Of a DNA stretch of 10,194 bases, positions 4,995-10,194 are shown piece after piece (position 1 is the first letter of the stretch; every line of letters begins with the position of its first letter). This stretch comes from Candidatus Nomurabacteria bacterium (GTDB taxonomy: Bacteria > Patescibacteriota > Saccharimonadia > Saccharimonadales > Saccharimonadaceae): NCBI GenBank assembly GCA_031287975.1, contig JAITSF010000037.1, positions 1-10,194 of the forward strand, given 5' to 3'. Under the pieces are notes generated by a model that was given only the letters and a program-made list of their open reading frames with translations, was not told the origin of the DNA and made no database searches. Made by a program: the position numbers and the translations under genes.

Positions 4995-6038
4995 ATGTCA
5001 ACAAATCCAGAGATTAAAGAGCAAATCAAAACAGCGGTGGATAAAGTTCTCGGTTCTATCGAGCGGGAACGTGAACGTGATGTTATCGAGCGGCGCTTTG
5101 GTCTGACCGGCCAGAAAGAAACTTTGGAGTTAGTCGGCGAGCTGTTGGGGATTACCCGCGAACGGGTGCGACAGATTGAAAAAGCCACTTTGATCCGCGC
5201 CAAACTGTCTCTGGACGACGGCAAAAACGCCCTTTATGACACGGTCGAGAAAGAAATTATCAAGGCTCTGGTGGAGCTAGGACGCACCGCTAAAACCGAC
5301 GATTTGACTACTAAAGTGGTTGGCGACAACGATCCAGACCTGCGCTACGCTATTGTCTTTTTAGCGGAACTTTCCGGCAAGATGTTGGTAACCACCGAAA
5401 ATGATAAATATTATCAGGGTGTGACGCTGTCAACTGATGACGAAGATAAAAAAATCAAAAAACAAGTTGATAATATTGTGGCGGCTTTAAAGGAGCATGG
5501 CAAACCTGTCACAGTTGACGAGCTGTTTACTTTGACCAGCGGCTACGAACACCCTAACGAAACCAAAGCTATCGCCAGCCTTAGTAAACAAGTAGCAACT
5601 TTGCGTGGTCTGTGGGGGCTGAGCAAGTGGCCGGAAGTCAACCCACGTAATATCCGCGACAAAGTAATGGTGGTGTTGTCTAATAATGGCAAACCGATGC
5701 ATTTTACAGAGATATCTGAAGCCATTAAAGTCCAAGATTTCAAACGTAACAATGTCACGGCCCAAGCGATTCACAACGAGCTGATTAAAGATTCTCGTTT
5801 TATTTTAGTGGGGCGTGGGTTGTACGGGCTAGTGGATTGGGGCTATAAAGCTGGGACTTTAAGCGATATTATTACCGACATTTTGCTCGGCGAACAGCCG
5901 CTACACCGCGAGGAGATTATTCGCCGCGTGCTTAAACAGCGCCATATCCGCGAAGCCACGATCTTGCTGGCGCTACAAAATAACAAAGCTTTTAAACGGG
6001 TTAGTAAATCGCAGTATGCGCTGGCGAAAAAGGCTTAA
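4995..6038 (+). CDS. Sigma-70 region 4 / HARE-type multi-winged-helix protein
   Basis: A likely RNA-polymerase-associated transcription regulator of 347 residues. Residues about 16-70 resemble sigma-70 region 4, with the -35-binding helix-turn-helix LGITRERVRQIEKATLIRAK. There is no sigma region 2 or 3, so it cannot melt promoters as a normal sigma factor does. The rest looks like four consecutive winged-helix modules: about 82-148, 155-212, 219-283 and 290-345. The third (NIRDKVMVVLSNNGKPMHFTEIS...GLYGLVDWG) fits the HARE-HTH fold found in the RNA polymerase delta subunit RpoE. The last ends in a wing-like FKRVSKSQYAL. The ATG follows an AAGGGAAG ribosome-binding site. The gene has its own promoter and a dyad that suggests autoregulation, and lies two nucleotides before a small coiled-coil gene. 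The sigma4 and HARE assignments are good; the two flanking modules (82-148, 290-345) are inference from their helix-helix-strand pattern. Confidence 0.85.
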   Translation: MSTNPEIKEQIKTAVDKVLGSIERERERDVIERRFGLTGQKETLELVGELLGITRERVRQIEKATLIRAKLSLDDGKNALYDTVEKEIIKALVELGRTAKTDDLTTKVVGDNDPDLRYAIVFLAELSGKMLVTTENDKYYQGVTLSTDDEDKKIKKQVDNIVAALKEHGKPVTVDELFTLTSGYEHPNETKAIASLSKQVATLRGLWGLSKWPEVNPRNIRDKVMVVLSNNGKPMHFTEISEAIKVQDFKRNNVTAQAIHNELIKDSRFILVGRGLYGLVDWGYKAGTLSDIITDILLGEQPLHREEIIRRVLKQRHIREATILLALQNNKAFKRVSKSQYALAKKA

Positions 6039-6040
6039 TA

Positions 6041-6376
6041 GTGGAAACTGCTGAACAATACGCCCAATCGGCGGTAGCGGAGGCTACCAACGGCGAAACT
6101 AGCCGAAAGCTACTAGAAGCCCATAGAGCCAAATTGACGGCCGATTTGGCGCTGGAACAGATGACGCTGTCTCGCACCGAAAGTATGATCAGCAACCTTA
6201 ACCGTCAGCTGGCAGATATGACACCTATGAGAACTTACACCGAAAACCGAATCAGCGAGATTACTCAAGAATTGGCGACAGTCGAAGCAGCCTTAAACCA
6301 GCTAGAACCAGAAGCCCAATTAGAACCATTGCCATTGCCCGAAAAAGCGTTCGACAATGTGCTCTATGTCCACTAA
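6041..6376 (+). CDS. Small coiled-coil hypothetical protein (GTG start)
   Basis: I do not recognise a family for this 111-residue protein. It starts with GTG two nucleotides after the TAA of the sigma4/winged-helix gene, so it is almost certainly co-transcribed and translationally coupled; there is no strong ribosome-binding site of its own. Residues about 1-90 are almost continuously helical and rich in Ala, Glu, Gln and Leu (RKLLEAHRAKLTADLALEQMTLSRTESMISNLNRQLADM, then ENRISEITQELATVEAALNQLEPE). This looks like two antiparallel coiled-coil helices broken at MTPMRTYT. A short proline-rich end (about 92-111) follows. No signal peptide or membrane segment is visible. The context suggests a partner of the upstream regulator; this is inference only. 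Confidence 0.75.
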   Translation: METAEQYAQSAVAEATNGETSRKLLEAHRAKLTADLALEQMTLSRTESMISNLNRQLADMTPMRTYTENRISEITQELATVEAALNQLEPEAQLEPLPLPEKAFDNVLYVH

Positions 6377-6404
6377 TTGACTTTTTAGAAATTTATGATA
6401 ACAT
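6377..6404 (+). promoter_or_regulatory. Probable promoter of the 6487 gene
   Basis: TTGACT (6377-6382) begins right after the preceding stop codon. With a 16-bp spacer comes TAACAT (6399-6404), preceded by TG at -15/-14 (extended -10 form TGATAACAT). Other -10 registers are possible, so the start site is uncertain. Confidence 0.5.
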
Positions 6405-6436
6405 AGAGGTATGTTTATCGTTGTTAGTGTTAGGCT

Positions 6437-6458
6437 GACGTGCGATAAGCCGCACGTC
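6437..6458 (+). promoter_or_regulatory. Leader hairpin of the 6487 gene
   Basis: GACGTGCG (6437-6444), loop ATAAGC, CGCACGTC (6451-6458): a perfect 8-bp stem in the mRNA leader, without a T tract, 29 nt before the start codon. The GTGCGATAAGCC within it differs by one base from GTGCGATAGGCC in the leader of the 4106 gene. Confidence 0.6.
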
Positions 6459-6486
6459 GAAAACTTGATGCTCTGAAGGGAGTAAA

Positions 6487-6924
6487 ATGAAGCAGGAAAA
6501 CAAAGGCAGCTCCTTAAGGCAGGAATTTGCTGGAGCCATCGCCGGAATTGGTTTTAACGCAGATAGCGTTATTGTCGAAACTGACGACGCGCTGCGAACT
6601 GTAACGGGAGCTGTGACTAAGTCTTGGTGGCTTAGAAACACACCCATAACCATCGTTGTACGCGGTGTAGAAAATAATGTTTTCTACATTGCTTACAAAA
6701 GAAAGTTGCGGAAATTTAGCACTTCTCAGGATTCTTGGGCAGCGCGCGAGTTGTTGGGCATTTTTAAGTTCAACCAGAGGTGGTTCAATTTTTTGCTGAA
6801 CATCGTCCTTAAAGATGCCCGTAAAGCGGCTATTAAAAAACGCCGCGAAGAACAGAATGAGAAAGTTCGCGTTGCAAGGCTAGAATGTAAGTACGAAGTT
6901 CGGCGCCTGCGCAACCTGTCCTGA
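6487..6924 (+). CDS. Small basic hypothetical protein
   Basis: No recognised family; 145 residues. The ATG follows a good AAGGGAG site (6476-6482, 4-nt gap). The N-terminal half (about 10-72) is mixed: LRQEFAGAIAGIGFNADSVIVETDDALRTVTGAV, then a WWLRNTPITIVVRGVENNVFYIAYKR strand-like segment. The second half is helical and very basic, with aromatic FKFNQRWFNFLLNIVLKDARKA and then an Arg/Lys/Glu helix to the end (KKRREEQNEKVRVARLECKYEVRRLRNLS). Nucleic-acid binding is plausible from the charge but not shown. It has its own promoter, leader hairpin and terminator, so it is monocistronic. No signal peptide. The stop is TGA. Confidence 0.72.
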   Translation: MKQENKGSSLRQEFAGAIAGIGFNADSVIVETDDALRTVTGAVTKSWWLRNTPITIVVRGVENNVFYIAYKRKLRKFSTSQDSWAARELLGIFKFNQRWFNFLLNIVLKDARKAAIKKRREEQNEKVRVARLECKYEVRRLRNLS

Positions 6925-6978
6925 ATTTTTTCAGCCAGCTAAACCTGCCCAGCAAGTTATCGAAGTTCTTTTTTTAAA

Positions 6979-7016
6979 AGCCCGACCGTTTTTCGCGGTC
7001 GGGCTGTTGGCTTTTA
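6979..7016 (+). terminator. Intrinsic terminator after the 6487 gene
   Basis: AGCCCGACCG (6979-6988), loop TTTTTCG, CGGTCGGGCT (6996-7005): a perfect 10-bp GC-rich stem. The T run (CTTTT, 7011-7015) comes slightly late. An outer AAAAGCC/GGCTTTT pairing (6976-6982/7009-7015) is a possible alternative. Confidence 0.8.
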
Positions 7017-7028
7017 TAGAGCTTAAGC

Positions 7029-7057
7029 TTGCATTATTTGGAAAAGTGTGATATAAT
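7029..7057 (+). promoter_or_regulatory. Promoter of the motor-ATPase gene
   Basis: TTGCAT (7029-7034), 17-bp spacer, perfect -10 TATAAT (7052-7057) with an upstream TGA (TGATATAAT, extended -10). The transcript start should be near 7064, giving a leader of about 84 nt. Confidence 0.82.
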
Positions 7058-7085
7058 GGAGGTGTATACTAAAAATAAGCAGCTT

Positions 7086-7151
7086 ATGCTAGAATGTTTA
7101 CAGGATGACACTGAAATTACCGACCACACTACTACGGGGGAAAAGCTATGA
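7086..7151 (+). CDS. Possible leader peptide overlapping the ATPase start (weak)
   Basis: An open frame runs from ATG 7086 (21 codons, MLECLQDDTEITDHTTTGEKL), or from GTG 7062 (29 codons), to a TGA at 7149-7151. That stop overlaps the ATG of the ATPase gene in the classic ATGA arrangement for translational coupling. The frame is open through nearly the whole predicted leader. There is no clear ribosome-binding site for the inner ATG, and no enrichment for one amino acid that would suggest attenuation. It could be chance in an 84-nt leader. Confidence 0.22.
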   Translation: MLECLQDDTEITDHTTTGEKL

Positions 7152-9775
7152 TTGAATGGCTGTATAACTTTATGACCAGCTGGTATATTTGGGTACCGCT
7201 GGTGTTGATTTTGATATATTTGACATATCGAAATTTTAAAAAGGCAAAGGTTATCGAAACCTTTGATTGGGTATTATTGACGCTAGAGATCCCGCGCAAT
7301 AATGACAAAAAAGAACTGGCAGCCGAACAAATGTTCGCTAGCTTGCACGGTATTTTGCGCGACAGCAACGAGCTAAAAATGACAAATGGCATACAGGAAC
7401 ACCTTAGTTTTGAAATGGCATCAACGCATAAAATGATTCGGTTTTATGTGCGGATTCCACGTCATCTGCAGAATTTTGTGGAAGGTCAAATTTACGCGCA
7501 ATATCCGACTGTCCAGATCCAACCGGTCGATGATGATTACACCCGCACCGTCAATAGCCACTCGGTGGTGGCGACAGCGGAGCTAACTACAACAGCCAGC
7601 CAGTATCTGCCAATTAAAACTTTTACGTCTTTTGAAGTCGATCCACTGGCCGGCATTACAGCGGCGCTGTCGAAGATGGACAAGGAAGACGAGGAAGTTT
7701 GGGTGCAGGTTTTGACGCGACCAATACCAGATTCTTGGCATAAACAAGCCGCCAAATATATTAAAAAAATCAAATCTGGCGTTAAAGTCAGTGTCGATTT
7801 GAGTGGGTTGGTGTGGTTTTTGGAGATTTTCAAAGCTTTATGGGAGCCGCCTAGTTCGACCGACAAATCTAGTGTTGAGCTGAGCGAACGCGAAAAAACC
7901 ACTGTCGCGGAAGCCGAGAAAAAATCGCAGAAACTCGGCTACAACGTCAAGATTCGCATGGCCTATCTCGGCAACAGTCAAGAAATGGCACGGATTCAAA
8001 TGCAGTCGATTGTCGGAGCCTTTAAGCAGTTTAATTCGACTAATTTGAACGGCTTTCGCTTGAAGGGCAAGATTGATTTTGGCCGCGAGGAGTTGAACAA
8101 ATATATTACTCGGCAGTTTATTGACGGCGGGTTTATCCTTAATATCGAGGAGTTGGCTAGTATTTACCACTTGCCGCACACCAATGTTGAAACGCCCAAT
8201 ATTGTCTGGGCCAACACCAAAAAAGCCGAGCCGCCGACCCAACTGCCGATTTTGACCGGCGATCCGGAACACGATGCCGGGATTAGCGCTTTTGGACTGA
8301 CCGATTTTCACGGTATTCACCAACAGTTCGGCATGTATCGCAGCGACCGCTCGCGGCATGTTTACATCATCGGTCAGACCGGCACCGGCAAGTCCGGCTT
8401 TTTGGAGCTGATGGCGCTGAGTGATGTTTTTCACAACCAAGGCTATGCTATTATCGACCCACATGGCGATTACGCTATCAACAACTTGCGCTTTATTCCT
8501 GAGCATCGGGTTAAGGACGTGGTTTATTTTAATCCGGCCGACACCGCTTTTCCGCTGGGTTTTAACCCAATGGAAATTTATGATGCCAGCCAACGCAATA
8601 ACACTTCCAGCGAAATTATTGGTGTCCTGAAGCGGATGTTTGACAATTCTTGGGGGCCGCGTCTGGAATATATTTTGCGCTACACATTACTGGCGCTGCT
8701 GGAAAATCCGGGAACGACACTGCTCGATATCACTAAAATGCTAACCGACAAAAAATTCCGCGAAAAAATCCTCAGCAATGTAACAGATACAGTGGTGCGA
8801 AATTTCTGGCAAGTCGAGTTCGCCGGCTGGACCGACCGCTATGTGGCGGAAGCTGTGCCGCCGATTTTGAACAAAGTCGGGGCATTTGTGGCTAACCCGA
8901 TAATCCGCAATATTATTGGACAGCCCAAAAGCACTTTTAACATCCGCAAGATTATGGACGACGGCAAGATTCTGGTTGTCAACCTCAGCAAGGGGCTGAT
9001 CGGCGAGGACAACGCGGCGATTTTGGGTTCGTTTATCGTTACCAAGATCCAATTGGCGGCGATGAGCCGCTCCGATATTCCGCGGGTCGAAGACCGCAAG
9101 CCGTTTTATCTCTACGTTGACGAGTTTCAGAACTTCGCGACTGATTCGTTTGCGGTGATTTTGAGCGAGGCCCGCAAATATGGGCTGAATTTGACTGTGG
9201 CTAATCAGTATGTTTCACAAATGGAAGACACAGTGCGCGACGCGGTTTTTGGCAATGTCGGCACCATGATTTCAATGCGCGTTTCGGCCGAAGACTCGCC
9301 ACTGTTGGCTAAACAGTTTGAACCGCAGTTCGAGCCGACTGATTTGTTGAATATGAACAACCGGCATTTTATTATTAACATGGTTATCAAAGGCGAAAAA
9401 ACCCAGCCGTTTTCCGCCACCACGCTCGGCCTGCCACCGCCGCAGTTGGAGACTAACTTTGATGCCATTGTTGCCAATTCGCGCGCTAACTACGCCCGCC
9501 CCTACGCCGAAGTCGAAGCCGAAATCGGCCAAAGTATGATGCCGTCGCCAGCTGCCTTGCCCAAAGGCACCCCCAACCCGCGCGACCCGCGTGTCCAAGC
9601 CGCCCAATCGATCGGTATCGACCCGAAGGTTATGCTCAAAACCTCGCCCTCCGGTGCCACCGGCTCGCAAAAACTAGTCATCCCCAGCCTGAACGACAAA
9701 CCCTCAGCTGAAATCAAAATCTCCGCCGGTCCGTCCAAAAAAAAGCGCTCCCGCGACAAAAAACCCACCGAGTAA
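7148..9775 (+). CDS. Membrane-anchored VirD4/TraG/HerA-type motor ATPase
   Basis: An 875-residue ATPase related to the coupling proteins and HerA-like motors that move DNA or protein through type IV secretion machines. One N-terminal membrane helix (about 9-27, rich in W/I/L/V) is followed by a basic stop (RNFKKAK), so the bulk is cytoplasmic. Residues about 30-370 form a lineage-type N-terminal region that I cannot assign. The motor core follows: Walker A IIGQTGTGKS (K415), IDPHGD (D437-D441), Walker B LYVDEFQNF (D658, E659), and a sensor-like TVANQYVSQM (about 683-692) typical of the TraD/TraG C-terminal lobe. The tail (about 800-875) is Pro/Ser-rich and ends in KKKRSRDKK. No relaxase, VirB proteins or pilins are adjacent, so a specific secretion system cannot be named. 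A GGGGG run 7 nt before the ATG may serve as ribosome-binding site. Confidence 0.88.
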   Translation: MIEWLYNFMTSWYIWVPLVLILIYLTYRNFKKAKVIETFDWVLLTLEIPRNNDKKELAAEQMFASLHGILRDSNELKMTNGIQEHLSFEMASTHKMIRFYVRIPRHLQNFVEGQIYAQYPTVQIQPVDDDYTRTVNSHSVVATAELTTTASQYLPIKTFTSFEVDPLAGITAALSKMDKEDEEVWVQVLTRPIPDSWHKQAAKYIKKIKSGVKVSVDLSGLVWFLEIFKALWEPPSSTDKSSVELSEREKTTVAEAEKKSQKLGYNVKIRMAYLGNSQEMARIQMQSIVGAFKQFNSTNLNGFRLKGKIDFGREELNKYITRQFIDGGFILNIEELASIYHLPHTNVETPNIVWANTKKAEPPTQLPILTGDPEHDAGISAFGLTDFHGIHQQFGMYRSDRSRHVYIIGQTGTGKSGFLELMALSDVFHNQGYAIIDPHGDYAINNLRFIPEHRVKDVVYFNPADTAFPLGFNPMEIYDASQRNNTSSEIIGVLKRMFDNSWGPRLEYILRYTLLALLENPGTTLLDITKMLTDKKFREKILSNVTDTVVRNFWQVEFAGWTDRYVAEAVPPILNKVGAFVANPIIRNIIGQPKSTFNIRKIMDDGKILVVNLSKGLIGEDNAAILGSFIVTKIQLAAMSRSDIPRVEDRKPFYLYVDEFQNFATDSFAVILSEARKYGLNLTVANQYVSQMEDTVRDAVFGNVGTMISMRVSAEDSPLLAKQFEPQFEPTDLLNMNNRHFIINMVIKGEKTQPFSATTLGLPPPQLETNFDAIVANSRANYARPYAEVEAEIGQSMMPSPAALPKGTPNPRDPRVQAAQSIGIDPKVMLKTSPSGATGSQKLVIPSLNDKPSAEIKISAGPSKKKRSRDKKPTE

Positions 9776-9829
9776 AACAAATGCAAAACCCCGCGTGTGC
9801 TGATTTTATCAAAAAGTCGAGAAAACCTA

Positions 9830-9856
9830 TTGCAAACAAAGAATAAGTGATATAAT
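9830..9856 (+). promoter_or_regulatory. Promoter of the attenuator/secreted-protein unit
   Basis: Perfect -10 TATAAT (9851-9856) with extended TGA (TGATATAAT). The best -35 is TTGCAA (9830-9835) with a short 15-bp spacer, so recognition probably relies on the extended -10. The transcript start is near 9862, exactly where the long RNA helix begins. The stretch 9776-9829 after the ATPase stop shows no terminator hairpin. Confidence 0.72.
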
Positions 9857-9860
9857 TATG

Positions 9861-9964
9861 TTGTCTAAAATCTTGAAAGCAGGGCTTTTTGTGGCAGGAA
9901 CTCAATAATGGGCAGCCACAAAAAGAATGGGTTTTTGCAAATCTGTTTTTGAGGTTTTAGACAG
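9861..9964 (+). ncRNA. Long rod-like RNA hairpin (candidate attenuator/riboswitch leader)
   Basis: 9861-9883 can pair without interruption with 9942-9964 (about 23 bp with several G-U pairs). The outer nine pairs, TGTCTAAAA/TTTTAGACA (9862-9870/9955-9963), are all Watson-Crick. Inside sits a second, perfect 11-bp stem, CTTTTTGTGGC (9885-9895) with GCCACAAAAAG (9915-9925), closing a 19-nt loop. A 16-nt asymmetric bulge (9926-9941) lies on the 3' side. The helix starts at the predicted transcript start. Its last five bases are shared with the terminator that follows. I do not recognise it as a known riboswitch class. The loop's CAGG and GCAGCC recall SRP RNA, but the GGAA core is absent. Confidence 0.62.
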
Positions 9965-9983
9965 CCAAGTGGCTGTCCTTTTT
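9960..9983 (+). terminator. Intrinsic terminator upstream of the secreted-protein gene
   Basis: GACAGCCA (9960-9967), 2-nt loop (AG), TGGCTGTC (9970-9977), then C and T5 (9979-9983). It ends 59 nt before the next start codon and about 120 nt after the promoter. It is either the end of a short RNA or a regulated stop in the mRNA leader. Confidence 0.75.
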
Positions 9984-9989
9984 GACAGC
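9972..9989 (+). promoter_or_regulatory. Candidate antiterminator hairpin
   Basis: GCTGTC (9972-9977), which is most of the terminator's 3' arm, can instead pair with GACAGC (9984-9989), leaving the T5 tract in a 6-nt loop. This would be favoured when the long helix holds 9960-9964, the 5' part of the terminator. Confidence 0.45.
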
Positions 9990-10002
9990 TGATGGGGCAA
10001 TA

Positions 10003-10020
10003 GAAACTTATACAAGTTTC
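10003..10020 (+). promoter_or_regulatory. Leader hairpin before the secreted-protein gene
   Basis: GAAACTT (10003-10009), loop ATAC, AAGTTTC (10014-10020): a 7-bp perfect stem lying 13 nt upstream of the AAGGGGG ribosome-binding site (10032-10038). It may help keep the start region open. Confidence 0.45.
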
Positions 10021-10042
10021 AAGTAAATAATAAGGGGGATAA

Positions 10043-10194
10043 ATGTATAAAATATTAAAGAAATTAACGCTCGCAATGATATTGACAGTCGGCATACTGC
10101 TATCTTCCTCGGCGCCCATTTCCACTCAAGCCCAAACCCCCACCACCAACCTCTCCCTCTCCGTCTCCCAAGTAATCTCCCTTACCATAACCTC
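10043..10194 (+). CDS. Secreted protein with signal peptide (5' end only)
   Basis: The ATG follows AAGGGGG at 4-nt spacing. The 50 visible residues begin with a classical signal peptide: positive MYKILKK, hydrophobic LTLAMILTVGILLSS (about 8-22), a polar SAPISTQAQ, and a likely signal peptidase I site near TQA|QT (about 31-32). The mature start is Thr/Ser-rich (TPTTNLSLSVSQVISLTI), as in cell-surface or adhesin-like proteins. The codons are markedly C-ending (ACC, CTC, TCC). The gene runs off the right edge, so its class is unknown. It sits downstream of the candidate attenuator and of the motor ATPase, which suggests but does not prove that it is an envelope component. Confidence 0.85.
   Translation, partial: MYKILKKLTLAMILTVGILLSSSAPISTQAQTPTTNLSLSVSQVISLTIT

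Noticed and set aside
7838..8593. 251-codon - strand frame
   Set aside because: Shadow of the motor ATPase; it covers its Walker A region in antisense and has no promoter or ribosome-binding site.
9891..9919. SRP RNA-like apical motif (CAGG ... GCAGCC)
   Set aside because: The invariant GGAA-type tetraloop and flanking symmetric loop of SRP helix 8 are missing, and the surrounding rod has a competing terminator instead.
9982..10014. TTGACA with TATACA as a second promoter for the secreted-protein gene
   Set aside because: The spacer would be 21 bp, and the -10 would sit inside a perfect hairpin. Too poor to call.
1..10194. CRISPR arrays, tRNA genes, transposases or integrase sites
   Set aside because: I scanned for regularly spaced repeats, tRNA T-loop/CCA patterns and transposase motifs and saw none.

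Overview
The window most likely comes from a Patescibacteria (CPR) genome, and Candidatus Saccharibacteria (TM7) is my best guess. The basis is a short DprA without a large N-terminal extension, a TopA that carries TopA C-terminal repeats and a lysine tail instead of zinc fingers, a sigma-region-4/winged-helix fusion protein, and a lone membrane-anchored VirD4/HerA-type ATPase next to a secreted protein. These are family-level impressions; there is no rRNA to confirm them. TGA is used as a stop (genes ending at 4735 and 6924), so the TGA=Gly code of Gracilibacteria/Absconditabacteria is unlikely.

Layout. 1-480 (-) is the 5' part of dprA, running off the left edge. 481-805 is a gene-free stretch with a near-perfect + strand promoter, about 270 nt of strongly structured RNA of unknown family, and a bidirectional terminator shared with pth. 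806-1336 (-) is pth. 1337-1524 holds two outward promoters that both place the start of transcription at or next to the start codon (pth and topA, predicted leaderless). 1525-3951 (+) is topA. 4106-4735 (+) is an orphan gene of unknown function with its own promoter, folded leader and strong 3' hairpin. 4995-6038 and 6041-6376 (+) form a two-gene operon: a putative RNA-polymerase-associated sigma4/winged-helix protein and a small coiled-coil protein. 6487-6924 (+) is a small basic protein of unknown function with its own promoter, leader hairpin and terminator. 7148-9775 (+) is a large membrane-anchored motor ATPase. 9776-10042 is a promoter followed by a long rod-like RNA hairpin, a terminator and a competing antiterminator, which looks like an attenuator or riboswitch. 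It leads into 10043-10194 (+), the start of a secreted protein cut by the window edge.

How the parts fit. The left half is housekeeping (DNA uptake/recombination, peptidyl-tRNA recycling, supercoil relaxation). The right half looks like envelope/secretion and gene-regulation functions specific to this lineage. Two styles of gene expression are visible: leaderless promoters for pth and topA, and long folded leaders with G-rich ribosome-binding sites for the lineage-specific genes. The two RNA regions (about 530-803 and 9861-9989) are the strongest candidates for something undescribed.
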